Assembly: GCA_027704905.1 (NCBI GenBank)
Contig: CM051001.1
Location: 37,170,554 to 37,234,553 of the forward strand
Direction: 5' to 3'
DNA length: 64,000 nucleotides
Origin: Muraenolepis orangiensis
Lineage: Eukaryota > Chordata > Actinopteri > Gadiformes > Muraenolepididae
The position numbers were made by a program, and so were the translations under genes. Each line of letters opens with the position of its first letter. Position 1 is the stretch's first letter. Below the pieces are notes generated by a model. The model worked only from the letters and a program-made list of their open reading frames with translations. It was not told the origin of the DNA and ran no database searches. Below are positions 33,443-43,905 of this stretch, piece by piece.

Positions 33443-34462
33443 GGGCCTATATCACGTTAGATTAGAACACCGGAAGTACCCGTTAAAAATCGCTGAAGCA
33501 GTGTATCCCAAGTTCCGGTTAATGCATTCAGCTTGGCATTCACCATGGAGGACAGTTATCGCTGGACAACATCGCTGCATAACCTTCCAAAAGTCGGTCC
33601 AGGCGATGTGGTTCAACTAGTGAATGAACACTACAGTGAAGAAGTCTAAATCCGAATCATACAATTCCCCGACATTGTGTCTTGTGGCTCTATCTGGATA
33701 TATCGCCAAAGAACGAAGGTGATTTTGTGTAGAAGCAGAGGTATGCCTATGTATATAATATAGGCGATTTATTTGATGGATTTTGATTATTTCAATGTAC
33801 CTTTTCATTTACGTGTTAATATGTAGTGTGCAGCTGTATATTTTCTAAAAGGGAATGCCTGTTATTCTTGTGAATATGAGTTGTCTTAAAATAAAAGTTC
33901 TTGTGACATACTTGTGGCATTGAGTTAAAACCAAATTTGTATAAAATACCGATATATATTGTATATCGCGATGCAGCCTAAAAATACCGGGTTTTGGTCC
34001 GTATCGCCCAGCCCTACTTGGGACCAGTGCTTTAAATCACACACATACCCGACATTATGTGGCTCTATTCGGATGAGAGATGGAGTGTGTGTGGGGGTCA
34101 GTGACCAGTGCTTTTAATCATACACATACCCAACATTATTAGCCTATTCCGCCCACTTTTCGAGACGTATATGCTCTCCTGTCAAAGTGCAAACTGCAGA
34201 CATACGCGCTACCCCTGAGAACATGAAACCAGGGACCTTCATCCTCCTTATCAGCCTCACACAAGACTTGTGGAGGCGTTTGTCTTTGGGTAATGGTGTA
34301 AACTGAGGTAGGGCTGTCTCTGTTTAGACGTTGAGCAGCCGGTACACTACAATAACAGAGAGGAGGGGAGGCGGCCACAGTTTGTCACGTATCTGGGGTA
34401 ACTACCGGAAGTAAGAGTACACTGCTCACGGCTCCGGAAGCAGGAAGTGTGATATAGGCCTA
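33443..34462 (+). mobile_element. Non-autonomous THAP/SWIM-type DNA transposon copy D2
   Basis: The ends are GGGCCTATATCACG and GTGATATAGGCCTA, forming terminal inverted repeats. It has the short first exon of the SWIM-type gene from 33547 (TAA reached at 33646) and a THAP-like exon on the minus strand (34139-34262). Inverted and about 25 kb from copy D1. Confidence 0.8.
34139..34378 (-). pseudogene. THAP-like exon fragment in transposon D2
   Basis: Minus-strand frame with CEADKEDEGPWFHVLRG and VCSLHF, identical in this part to the D1 exon. An indel shifts the frame after the HFD residues relative to D1. Confidence 0.6.
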
Positions 34463-34769
34463 TTGATGTAATTGAAGGTATATAATGGTTTTTAAATTTG
34501 TGTAAACATTTTTGTATTGGGACTTCTTTATAGAGTCCTAAAGGGGGGATATGTAGTGTATTGTTATACCCTAAGTATCAAACTAAAACACTGTCTGTGA
34601 TACTGTATGCATTGAAAGAGCCATGTGTGTGTGAGCGGTCAACAGGCGCTGGAGTTTGTACTGTAAACTCGTGGCGTGACAACAAAGGCACCGTGTGATC
34701 AACTGGAGTAGTGGAGACTGATTGGACCACGAGACTGATACGATTAGTAGATGTTTGTTTACTGGTCAA

Positions 34770-34925
34770 CGGAGTAGTGGATGCTGGTTGTACCTCGAGA
34801 CTGATAGGAGTAGTGGATGCTGGTTGTACCTGGAGGCTGATAGGAGTAGTGGATGCTGGTTGTACCTGGAGGCTGATAGGAGTAGTGGATGCTGGTTGTA
34901 CCTGGAGGCTGATAGGAGTAGGAGA
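34770..34925. repeat. 36-bp minisatellite inside the LTR
   Basis: About four units containing GATAGGAGTAGTGGATGCTG and TTGTACC. They are related in part (GGAGTAGT...GTTGTACC) to the 33-bp unit of copy A on the opposite strand, so the same LTR site expanded with a different unit. Confidence 0.85.
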
Positions 34926-34949
34926 TGTTTGTGATACTACTTCCTATAT

Positions 34950-36387
34950 CAAGTCAAGTCAAGTCAAGTTTATTGTCACTTCACAGTTTACAGTTTAGTA
35001 TAAAGCAGTGATGTGAAAATCTTGTGTGCAATACCCGACGACAGACAGCAGTTATAAAATAAGATAAAATAAAAATAGATAAAAATAGAATAAAAATAGA
35101 ATAAAGAATATAAAATAAAAATAAAAAATGCAATTTATAAAATGCAAAAATCAGCACAGAAAAGAGCAATATGTATATATAAATCAATGTAATAAAATAT
35201 ACATTGTTATATGTTATACGCCCTTGTTCAGCAGCCTGATGGCCTGACTGTGGAAGCTATCTCTAAGCCTATTTGTACGACACTTGATACTGCGGTATCG
35301 CCTGCCTGACGGTAATAGTGAGTAAAGTTCGTGGCTGGGGTGGGCAATGTCTTTATGATTCGTTTGGCCTTGGCCACGCACCGCTGGTTGTAAATGTCCA
35401 GGAGGGAGGGGAGCTCACCTCCAACGATATACTGGGCCGTCCGCACCACCCTTTGAAGCGCTCTGCGCTCGAGTGCCGTGCAGTTCCCGTACCAGGCGGT
35501 GATACACCCTGTAAGAACACTCTCGATGGTGCCGTTGTAGAATGTTCTCAGGATGCGGGGGCCCATGCTGAATTTCTTCAGACGCCTGAGAAAATACAGG
35601 CATTGTTGGGCCCTTTTCACCACGTGTGTGGTGTGCGTGGACCATGTGAGGTCCTCGGAGATGTGCACGCCGAGGAAGCTGCTGACCCTCTCTACTGCAA
35701 CGCCGTCGATGGAGATAGGGCTGTGCTCTCCCCTCTGCCTCCTGAAGTCCACGATCAGCTCCTTGGTCTTCTTGACGTTGAGGGCGAGGCTGTTCTCCTG
35801 GCACCACTGCTCCAGCGATCCGACCTCCTCCCTGTAGGCTGTCTCGTCGTCGCCGGCGATCAGGCCCATCACTGTCGTGTCGTCAGCAAACTTGACGATG
35901 ACGTTGGAGCTGTGCATAGCCATGCAGTCGTGGGTGTAGAGGGAGTAGAGGAGAGGGCTCAGCACGCATCCCTGGGGGGCTCCCGTGTTGAGGGTCAGTG
36001 GCTCTGATGTGGTGCTGCCCATCCTCACCACCTGGCGGCGGTCCGACAGGAGGTTCAGTATCCAGCTGCACATGGATGGGGGTACGCCTAGACCTCTCAG
36101 CTTGGTGTCGAGCTTGGCAGGAACTATTGTGTTGAATGCTGAGCTGTAGTCCACAAACAGCATTCGCACATAACAGTTCTTTCCCTCCAGGTGGGAAAGG
36201 GCAGTGTGGAGGGCCATGGCAATTGCGTCGTCCGTGGATCTATTTTGACGATATGCAAATTGCCATGGGTCCAGCGTGGTAGGTAACACGGAGCAAATAA
36301 AGTCCTTGACCAACCTCTCGAAGCATTTGCTAACGATCGAGGTGAGGGCCACAGGTCTGTAGTCATTCAGGCATGTTACCTTGGTTA
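34950..36387 (-). mobile_element. L2-type LINE, 5'-truncated, inserted in the LTR
   Basis: Target duplication CCTATAT at 34943-34949 and 36388-36394; the empty site is seen in the LTR at 2377-2616. The 3' tail on the left is a CAAGT tandem run followed by TTTATTGTCACTTC. It is the same family as 50941-53860. Confidence 0.93.
35228..36352 (-). CDS. LINE reverse transcriptase fragment
   Basis: 374 open codons: FADDTTVMGLIAGDDETAY (catalytic FADD), GAPQGCVLSPLLYSLYTHD, FVDYSSAFNTIVPAKL, LGVHISEDLTWSTHTT, RVVRTAQYIVGG. The endonuclease and N-terminal reverse-transcriptase part are missing. Confidence 0.92.
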   Translation of the reverse strand: MALTSIVSKCFERLVKDFICSVLPTTLDPWQFAYRQNRSTDDAIAMALHTALSHLEGKNCYVRMLFVDYSSAFNTIVPAKLDTKLRGLGVPPSMCSWILNLLSDRRQVVRMGSTTSEPLTLNTGAPQGCVLSPLLYSLYTHDCMAMHSSNVIVKFADDTTVMGLIAGDDETAYREEVGSLEQWCQENSLALNVKKTKELIVDFRRQRGEHSPISIDGVAVERVSSFLGVHISEDLTWSTHTTHVVKRAQQCLYFLRRLKKFSMGPRILRTFYNGTIESVLTGCITAWYGNCTALERRALQRVVRTAQYIVGGELPSLLDIYNQRCVAKAKRIIKTLPTPATNFTHYYRQAGDTAVSSVVQIGLEIASTVRPSGC

Positions 36388-36576
36388 CCTATATAATGTT
36401 TGGTAAAGGAGCGTGTCACCAGTCTGCGAATTGGCACGGCAGGCTCCATCATGCTGCAGTGATGAATTTGATGCTTTGTTCAATAAAGACATTGAACTTA
36501 GTATCCGGACCTCTGAGAAAGATTCTTATTCCACCCGAGTAGAAATTATACTACAAGGGCTTTCTTTAAAGGCGGA

Positions 36577-37090
36577 ATAGGCCACAGGTGGCTAGTGAAC
36601 TTCTACCGTGGCACCGTAGAGAGCGTCCTGACGGGTGGCTTCACCGTGTGGTACGGCAACACCACTGAACGGGACAAGAAAGCCATCCAGAGGGTCGTGA
36701 GGACGGCAGAGAAAATCATCGGGTGTGCACTTGCATGAGGAGATCATGCATTGAGGAGATCTGTAGGACCAGATGTCAGAAGAAGGCCATGTCCATCATA
36801 AAGGACCTCAACCACCCTGGGCACCATCTCTTCTCCCCCCTACCGCCTGGTCGCCGGTTGCGCAGCATCCGTACCTCAAGTACTACCAGGTTTACGATTG
36901 TGATAGATTTGATCCACAGGCAGTGACCTACTGAACCCCCAGTGCTGCCACGTTCACTTTCATAACATCGAATGTCATTATTTATAACACATACTTTGCT
37001 GGACTTTCTGGACTCATTACAGCTACTGCACTGTACTGCACTTTATTCATGATGCTGCTGCACTACTGGCACTTTAAAGGCTTTTAAATC
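36577..37090 (+). mobile_element. LINE 3' fragment (L2/Rex1 type)
   Basis: Reads HRWLVNFYRGTVESVLTGG, WYGNTTERDKKA and SPLPPGRRLRSI with a frameshift, followed by a 3' UTR. The closest relative in the window is the minus-strand fragment at 61560-62860. Confidence 0.85.
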
Positions 37091-37189
37091 TTTTTGATGA
37101 ACACATGTTCAAACCATCTATCAGTCACTTTGCGGCCCTTTTTTTGTTCATTTATATTTTTATTGTACTTGTTACAAATGGCAAATACA

Positions 37190-38975
37190 TATCTTGTATC
37201 TTATATCTACCTGTGTAAGGACCAGGACTGCAAGGATGAAGGTGCTTCAGAGCATCATTATTATTTGTGCCCCAAAGCTGATCTGAAAAGGGGAAATCCA
37301 GGGTGGAAAGGAGTAGACCTGGTCCACAGGAGGATAAAGTTGAGAAGAAATACACTGAAAAGCAAGAAAAAGTATTTAGCAAACTTTCCTCAGAGTTGGC
37401 AAAGCAATGTCGTAGGATCAGTCGGAACTTAATTGATTTGGCCTCAGACTCCAATTACATAACCCACAAGGCTGCAAGCAGACTGAACCTCAGAAGTGAA
37501 GAAATCACTCTTGTTGTCCATGGGTTTGGGGGAATGAAGGTTCAAGTTGAGACAAAACGGTACTTCCTGAAGATCCGAGTAAGCACCCCTAAAGGCACTC
37601 TCAAATCTCACCAGCTGGTTTGTTATGGACTGAATAGCATTGCAGATGTCCACAAAGGTGTGACCGCAAGACAGTTGCAGAGATTCTTTCCAGACATACC
37701 ACTTTCGAAGGCCAGCTAGCACCTCTGAGAGTTTGAGTTATTGGAGACCTTGTGCTGTTTGAGGAGCTATTTGAGAAGTCAGCTGTGTCTGCCTACATGT
37801 CCAAAACTCACTTCGCTAGGTCAATGCGAACGGCTGCCGTGAAGTATGAGGAGCTCACTGCCAGGCTTCCAGAGCCACCAGCCGAACAGGTCCGCATCAA
37901 TGGCCTGGAGTCAAGTTCTCCAATCGAGGCTTTCTAGAGTGGTGGCAATGGGATAGTATTGGTGCTGCATGTGAGCCAAAGTGTGGGGGCTGCCGTTGCG
38001 GAAACTGTAAGCCAGGTGGCAAAGAGATGACACTTGCAGAGGAGAGGGAACTCAAAGTAGTCAAAGAAGGTCTCACCTATGTCACAAGCGACAGCCACAG
38101 CGAGGAGCCGCATTGGCATGCCAGATATCCCTGGTTACAAGATCCAGCTTCTTTGCCAGACAACAAGAGGACAGTTGAGGCTACATTTTTCAGGACTGAG
38201 AAGCAACTAGCCAAAGAACCAGAGTGGAATGTTGCCTATGCTGCGCAAGTTCATGACATGGTCGCTCGAGGAGCTGCAATGAAATTGCCCAAGGACCTCA
38301 TCACCAACTGGAATGGGCCAGTATGGTATGTCAGTCACCTTCACCTCAAAGAAGAGTGCCAACTACATAATAGTTATGTGGATGACATTCTTACTTCTCA
38401 CAACAACTTTGACCAGTTGAAAGCTATCACAGCAAATGTGGAGCAGATCCTGAGGGCTGGGGGTTTCAAGCTCAAGCCTTGGGTCTTTTCTGTGCAAAGT
38501 GGGAGGGAAGAGTGCAGTGACAACACTGATGAGAAGCTGGATAACATCAGGGCAAAGTAATTTGTGTTACAAAATCAAATGTGCGATGATGACAACAAGG
38601 CACTTGGTCTAGGCTACATAGTTGAAGATGACCAGCGCCATGTCATGACTGCAATTAACTTCTCACGCAGAAAGCAGAAGATGCGACTTGGCCAAGATCT
38701 GCGGAAAGAACAAATCAGAGCCCAGACGCCAAACACACTGACGTGAAGAGAGCTGCTCAGCCAGGTATCAGGGCTATACGACCCCATTGGCTTGTGACTC
38801 CTGCTAAGCAGGGAGTTATTCTGGTACAGAGAGCGTTCCAAGAGGCGAAAAGTGAGGGTTGTGCAGTCAATGAGACTTGGTCATGTCTCTCTCAGAAAGC
38901 CTCAGGGAAGATACGATCGAGCTCTTTGAACAGTATGTCCAGCTTGGGAAATTTAAGTTCACCAGGGCACTAACT
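37190..38975 (+). mobile_element. BEL/Pao LTR retrotransposon remnant
   Basis: Successive frames carry BEL/Pao hallmarks: a gag zinc-finger-like CxDEGASEHHYYLCPKA; a protease region with DLASDSNYITHKAASRLNL and QLVCYGLNSIADVHKG; a linker MSKTHFARSMRTAAVKYEEL; then PHWHARYPWLQDPASLPDNK and WYVSHLHLKEE leading directly to YVDDI, showing that part of the reverse transcriptase is deleted. After it come INFSRRKQKMRLGQDL and SGLYDPIGLVTPAKQ. There are at least five frame changes or stops. No LTRs were recognised. Confidence 0.85.
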
Positions 38976-39194
38976 CCTTACTCAATAACCAACTATCCTA
39001 CATGAACTAAATACCTGCCTGTTTATGGACCATTGAACATATGGCACTTATGGAATTAAGCTGCTGAAATTGGAAAAATAAAAGGAAAAGAGGAAAAGGA
39101 AAAACTGTTTGTTCATTTGAGTGGAATCCATTTTGAAATCTTCAAGTAGACAACAATCATTCTCTTTCAAGTTGGGGAAATCTGCACAAACTAA

Positions 39195-39610
39195 TCACAT
39201 AACTTGACACCCACACATACCACACCTGTCCACACCTGTGTCCACACCTGGACAGAGTGACTCCATGTGTCTGAGTGTCCACAGCAGGACAGAGTGACTC
39301 CATGTGTCTGAGTGTCCACACCTGGACAGAGAGACTCCATGTGTCTGAGTGTCCACACCTGGACAGAGAGACTCCATGTGTCTGAGTGTCCACACCAGGA
39401 CAGAGTGACTCCATGTGTCTGAGTGTCCACACCAGGACAGAGTGACTCCATGTGTCTGAGTGTCCACACATAGACAAAGTGACTCCATGTGTCTGAGTGT
39501 CCAGGAGAAGACGTGGTGTCCTCCGTGTGTCTGAGTGTCCAGGAGAAGACGTGGTGTCCTCCATGTGTCTGAGTGTCCAGGAGAAGACGTGGTGTCCTCC
39601 ATGTGTCTGG
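39195..39610. repeat. Minisatellite, 36-39 bp unit
   Basis: About eleven units contain GACTCCATGTGTCTGAGTGT with CCACACCTGGACAGAG or CCAGGAGAAGACGTGG variants. The right-hand three units form a subfamily. Confidence 0.95.
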
Positions 39611-39758
39611 TGGTTTCTGAGACAACAATGAGCTGCTGTTGCTCCCATGAGACTTACAATTATAAAACATTATGCTAACGTGTCATTACACGCCCATGGA
39701 GGGAAAGTAAAAAGTACATGTGTGTGTGCGTGTGTGTGTTCCTGTGCATTCACTTGGG

Positions 39759-40135
39759 TCACCGTAGAGAGCGTCCTGACGGGTGGCGTCACTGTGTGGT
39801 ACGCCAACACCACTGAACGGGACAAGAAAGCTTCTTCCCTCAGCTGTCATCTCCCTGAACTCTGCACCAGGAAGACAACCCCCACCCCACCCCCCCCCCC
39901 CCCCGGCTGCCCCCCCCTATTCCCCCCCCTATTATTATGCACATATCCCACACATCTATATAAGTAATCTTAGAACTGTTGTATACCTAGAAGACTTTAT
40001 CTTTTAGCAACTGTAAACTGTACATTATATATATCCATGCACTTTACTGCAACATTTGCACTCTGGTTAGATGGTAAATTATTTACAATACAATACAATA
40101 GACAATACAATAGAATCTAATCTAATCTATTTATA
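39759..40135 (+). mobile_element. LINE 3' fragment with tail
   Basis: Begins in the VESVLTGGVTVWYANTTERD coding stretch, passes a poly-C tract (39885-39920), and ends in the ACTTTACTGCAACATTTGCA tail also seen at 830-870. Confidence 0.75.
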
Positions 40136-40197
40136 TATATTTATCTACAACTGTTGATATAACTGCATACCCCTGCTCACTACCTGTTGATACTTAT

Positions 40198-40391
40198 TGT
40201 AACGGCCTGGGGAAGGCTGTGATTGGGGGGGGCCCGAGGGGAGTGGTTCCGGTTGGGCGGGAGTTTAGGGGTTGTTGTTCCGGGTTTTGTGTGAAGTGTG
40301 TGTGGAAACTAGCTTGTTAGCTGACGGCTAAGGGCAATAAATAAGGGCCTGTGTTCACTATACTCTGTGTCCTTCGGCTCATTTTGTTACA
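40198..40391 (+). mobile_element. 5' LTR of a second gypsy-type element
   Basis: 194 bp from TGTAAC to GTTACA with an AATAAA-like sequence (GCAATAAATAAGGG). The next bases, TCGGTGTCAGAAGTGATT, resemble the primer-binding site of the intact gypsy element (TGGTGTCAGAAGT). No 3' LTR was found in the window. Confidence 0.8.
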
Positions 40392-41345
40392 TCGGTGTCA
40401 GAAGTGATTAAGGACATACGCTACGATCCTGGAGTAATGGAACCGACGAGGAGTTTGGAGTACCCCAGAGAGGGGAGCAGCCAGAGCAGCGGAATGGTCG
40501 AGGGAGATCAGGGCACTGCAGCTGGCCCTGTACCTTACTGATGAAGCTCGGCCCTGTCTGCTGCTGCTCAACCCAGAGGACAGACAAGACTATGATGCCC
40601 TGGTAGGGGCGCTACAGAGACGTTTCGGTCATTGTCAGCAGCCGGGAGTCCTCTGAAATTAACTCAGCAACCGGTTCCGGCAAGCAGGGGAGCCGCTGAG
40701 ACAGCTGGCGAACGACGTGGAGAGCCGAACATGTCGGGCGTACGCACACATGCCCCCAGAGGTACACTGTGAGCTGGCACGGGACCAGTTCATTAGAGCC
40801 CTGGTACCCACGGAGTTAAGGGTACAAGTACAGCTGCAACATCTCCCGACCTTGCAGTTGGCATTGGACATGGCCGTGGAGAGGGAGAATGTGTGGGGCC
40901 GGTCGGCGGAGGGTGACCAGGAGGGTGAAAGTTGTCGGTAGGAGGGTGGGCAGTTTGTCATCGGGTGTGGGTAGCGGCAGTACCGGAACCCTGCATTCTG
41001 CAACCCTGCAACCCTGCACACTTTTTGAAGGCTACCGGCTGTAGCCTAGACTTTGGAGCGGGGGTCGTAAGCTTCAGGGATGGGCCGGTTGTGACGATGG
41101 CCCCCACAAACACCCCGGGTGGGCCCCCAGTCAGGCTGCGGGTGGCAGAGGTGAGGAATACGGAGACGGGGGCCAGCCGCGCCTCCTCTGAGCCCCTCGC
41201 CCAGGAGACACCCGGTCCGAAGGGTTCCCCCAACCGCACCCCCACCGAGAACCCTCCTTCCCTCAGCCAGTTACCGGGACCCCAGCCTGGGGGTGACGGA
41301 GTATGCCTGGCCTTAAAAGCAATATGGACTAAGAACTCCGGTCAC
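40392..41345 (+). mobile_element. Gypsy gag and protease remnants, internally deleted
   Basis: Around 40500-40940 frames read LQLALYLTDEARPCLLLLN, then RQAGEPLRQLANDVESR and HCELARDQFIRALVP, a gypsy gag capsid-like region. At about 41020-41110 the text FLKATGCSLDFGAGVVSF resembles the end of a gypsy protease. The zinc knuckle and the start of protease are deleted between them. The element fades into the minisatellite at 41346. Confidence 0.75.
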
Positions 41346-42920
41346 CTCACCACCTCGCTGCCTCACCCTAACCCTACAACTAGAACCTCACCCTAACACT
41401 ACAACTAGAACCTCACCCTAACCCTACAACTAGAACCTCACCCTAACCATACCTCACCCTAACCCTACAACTAGAACCTCACCCTAACCATACCTCACCC
41501 AAACCATACCTCAACCTAACCGTACCTCACCCTAACCCTACAACTAGAACCTCATCCTAACCATACCTCACCCTAACCCTACAACTAGAACCTCACCCTA
41601 ACCATACCTCACCCAAACCATACCTCACCCTAACCATACCTCACCCTAACCCTACAACTAGAACCTCACCCTAACCATACCTCATCCTAACCATACCTCA
41701 CCTAACCCTACAACTAGAACCTCACCCTAACCCTACAACTAGAACCTCACCCTAACCATATCTCACCCTAACCCTACAACTACAACCTCACCCTAACCCT
41801 ACTACTAGAACCTCACCCTAACCCTACAACTAGAACCTCACCCTAACCATACCTCACTCAAACCATACCTCATCTAACCCTACAACTACAACCACACCCT
41901 AACACTACAACTAGAACCTCACCCTAACCCTACAACTAGAACCTCACCCTAACCATACCTCACCCTAACCCTACAACTAGAACCTCACCCTAACCATACC
42001 TCACCCAAACCATACCTCACCCTAACCGTACCTCACCCTAACCCTACAACTAGAACCTCACCCTAACCATACCTCACCCTAACCCTACAACTAGAACCTC
42101 ACCCTAACCATACCTCACCCAAACCATACCTCACCCTAACCGTACCTCACCCTAACCCTACAACTAGAACCTCACCCTAACCATACCTCACCCTAACTAT
42201 ACCTCACCCTGACCCTACAACTAGAACCTCACCCTAACCCTACAACTAGAACCTCACCCTAACCATACCTCACCCTAACCATACCTCACCTAACCCTACA
42301 ACTAGAACCTCACCCTAACCCTACAACTAGAACCTCACCCTAACCATACCTCACCCTAACCATACCTCACCCTAACCATACCTCACCCTAACCATACCTC
42401 ACCCTGACCCTACAACTAGAACCTCACCCTAACCCTACTACTAGAACCTCACCCTAACCCTACAACTAGAACCTCACCCTAACCATACCTCACCCTAACC
42501 ATACCTCACCTAACCCTACAACTACAACCTCACCCTAACCCTACAACTAGAACCTCACCCTAACCATACCTCACCCTAACCCTACAACTAGAACATAACC
42601 CTAACCCTACTACTAGAACCTCACCCTAACCATACCTCACCCTAACCATACCTCACCTAACCCTACAACTAGAACCTCACCCTAACCAACAACTAGAACC
42701 TCACCCTAACCATACCTCACCCTAACCCTACAACTAGAACCTCACCCTAACCCTACAATTAGAACCTCACCCTAACCCTACAACTAGAACCTCACCCTAA
42801 ACCTACAACAAGAACCTCATCCTAACCAAACCTCACCCTAATCAAACCTCACCCTAAACCTACAACAAGAAACTCACCCTAACCAAACCTCACCCTAACC
42901 AAACCTCACCCTAACCCCCA
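41346..42920. repeat. Telomere-like minisatellite, CCCTAACCCTACAACTAGAA type
   Basis: Two interspersed unit types: about 25 bp (ACCCTAACCCTACAACTAGA plus ACCTC) and about 16 bp (ACCCTAACCATACCTC), in irregular order for about 1.5 kb. Each contains CCCTAACC, which resembles but is not the vertebrate telomere repeat. Confidence 0.93.
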
Positions 42921-43038
42921 CACAAAAAAATAGGCATATTAGTCTGTGGAGACACGTACTGTAGCTTAGACACACAGGATACAAATAGTTTAGTTAGAAT
43001 ACCAAGCCGTCCAGGTCCAGACCAACACCATAATCAAC

Positions 43039-43325
<287 letters not shown>

Positions 43326-43486
43326 AGAGATAAGGGGGGAGAGAAGATACACCTGAAGAAGATACATAGCGGCAGTTCAACGGATGCACGATTTAAGTAA
43401 GTGTGTGTGTGTGTGTTTGTGAAAATAAGAGAGCAGGAGGCTTGTGAACTTCATGTGCTCAACCCACGTGGTTCGACACTCCCTCA

Positions 43487-43712
43487 TTCTCTCTATCCTC
43501 CCTCCTCCCTCCCTCCTCCTCCTCCTCCTCCTCCTCCCTCCCTCCTCCTCCTCCTTCTCCTTCCTCCTTCCTCCTCCTCCTCTTCCCTACCTCCTCCTCC
43601 CCCTCCTCCCTCTCCTTCCTCCCTCCTCATCTCTCCTCCCCCCTCCTCCTCTCTCCTCCTTCCTCCTCCTCCCCCTCTTCCCCCTCCTTTCTCCCTCCTC
43701 CTCTCCCTCTAG
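43487..43712. repeat. Pyrimidine-rich (CTC)n tract
   Basis: TCC and CTCC repeats, more than 95 percent pyrimidine on the plus strand. Confidence 0.95.
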
Positions 43713-43764
43713 TCTCTCAGTCTGTTTCCTTGGTGTGGACCATATGGTCCTCAGTGGCTCAGAC

Positions 43765-43905
43765 ACGCTGGTTGAGAGCTGCTGGTTAAGAGCTGCTGGT
43801 TAAGATCTGCTGGTTAAGATCTGCTGGTTAAGAGCTGCTGGTTAAGAGCAGCTGGTTAAGAGCTGCTAATTAAGAGCTGCTGGTTAAGAGCTGCTGGTTG
43901 AAGTC
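43765..43905. repeat. Minisatellite, 14-15 bp unit
   Basis: About nine units of GAGCTGCTGGTTAA. Confidence 0.92.

Larger units (their letters stand above)
23380..36555 (+). mobile_element. Endogenous retrovirus-like provirus remnant split by nested insertions
   Basis: Provirus-derived pieces at 23380-24252, 27531-27932, 29569-30001, 31705-31771, 34463-34949 and 36388-36555 line up in order with the inverted copy at 4176-7260. The inserts between them are a LINE, a second LINE, a hAT element, a THAP/SWIM transposon composite, and a third LINE inside the 3' LTR. Integrase scraps are at 23970-24035 and 24177-24252. The 5' part is missing. No retroviral gene is complete. Confidence 0.75.
34552..36555 (+). 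mobile_element. 3' LTR of the nested provirus, interrupted by a LINE
   Basis: TGTAGT at 34552 and ACTACA at 36550-36555 match the LTR at 2377-2616. It is preceded by a polypurine tract (AAAGGGGGGATA). The AATAAA part is at about 36480. The LINE at 34950-36387 splits it, and it carries its own internal tandem repeat at 34770-34925. Confidence 0.88.

Noticed and set aside
35318..36007. 229-codon plus-strand frame
   Set aside because: It is the antisense shadow of the LINE reverse transcriptase on the minus strand.
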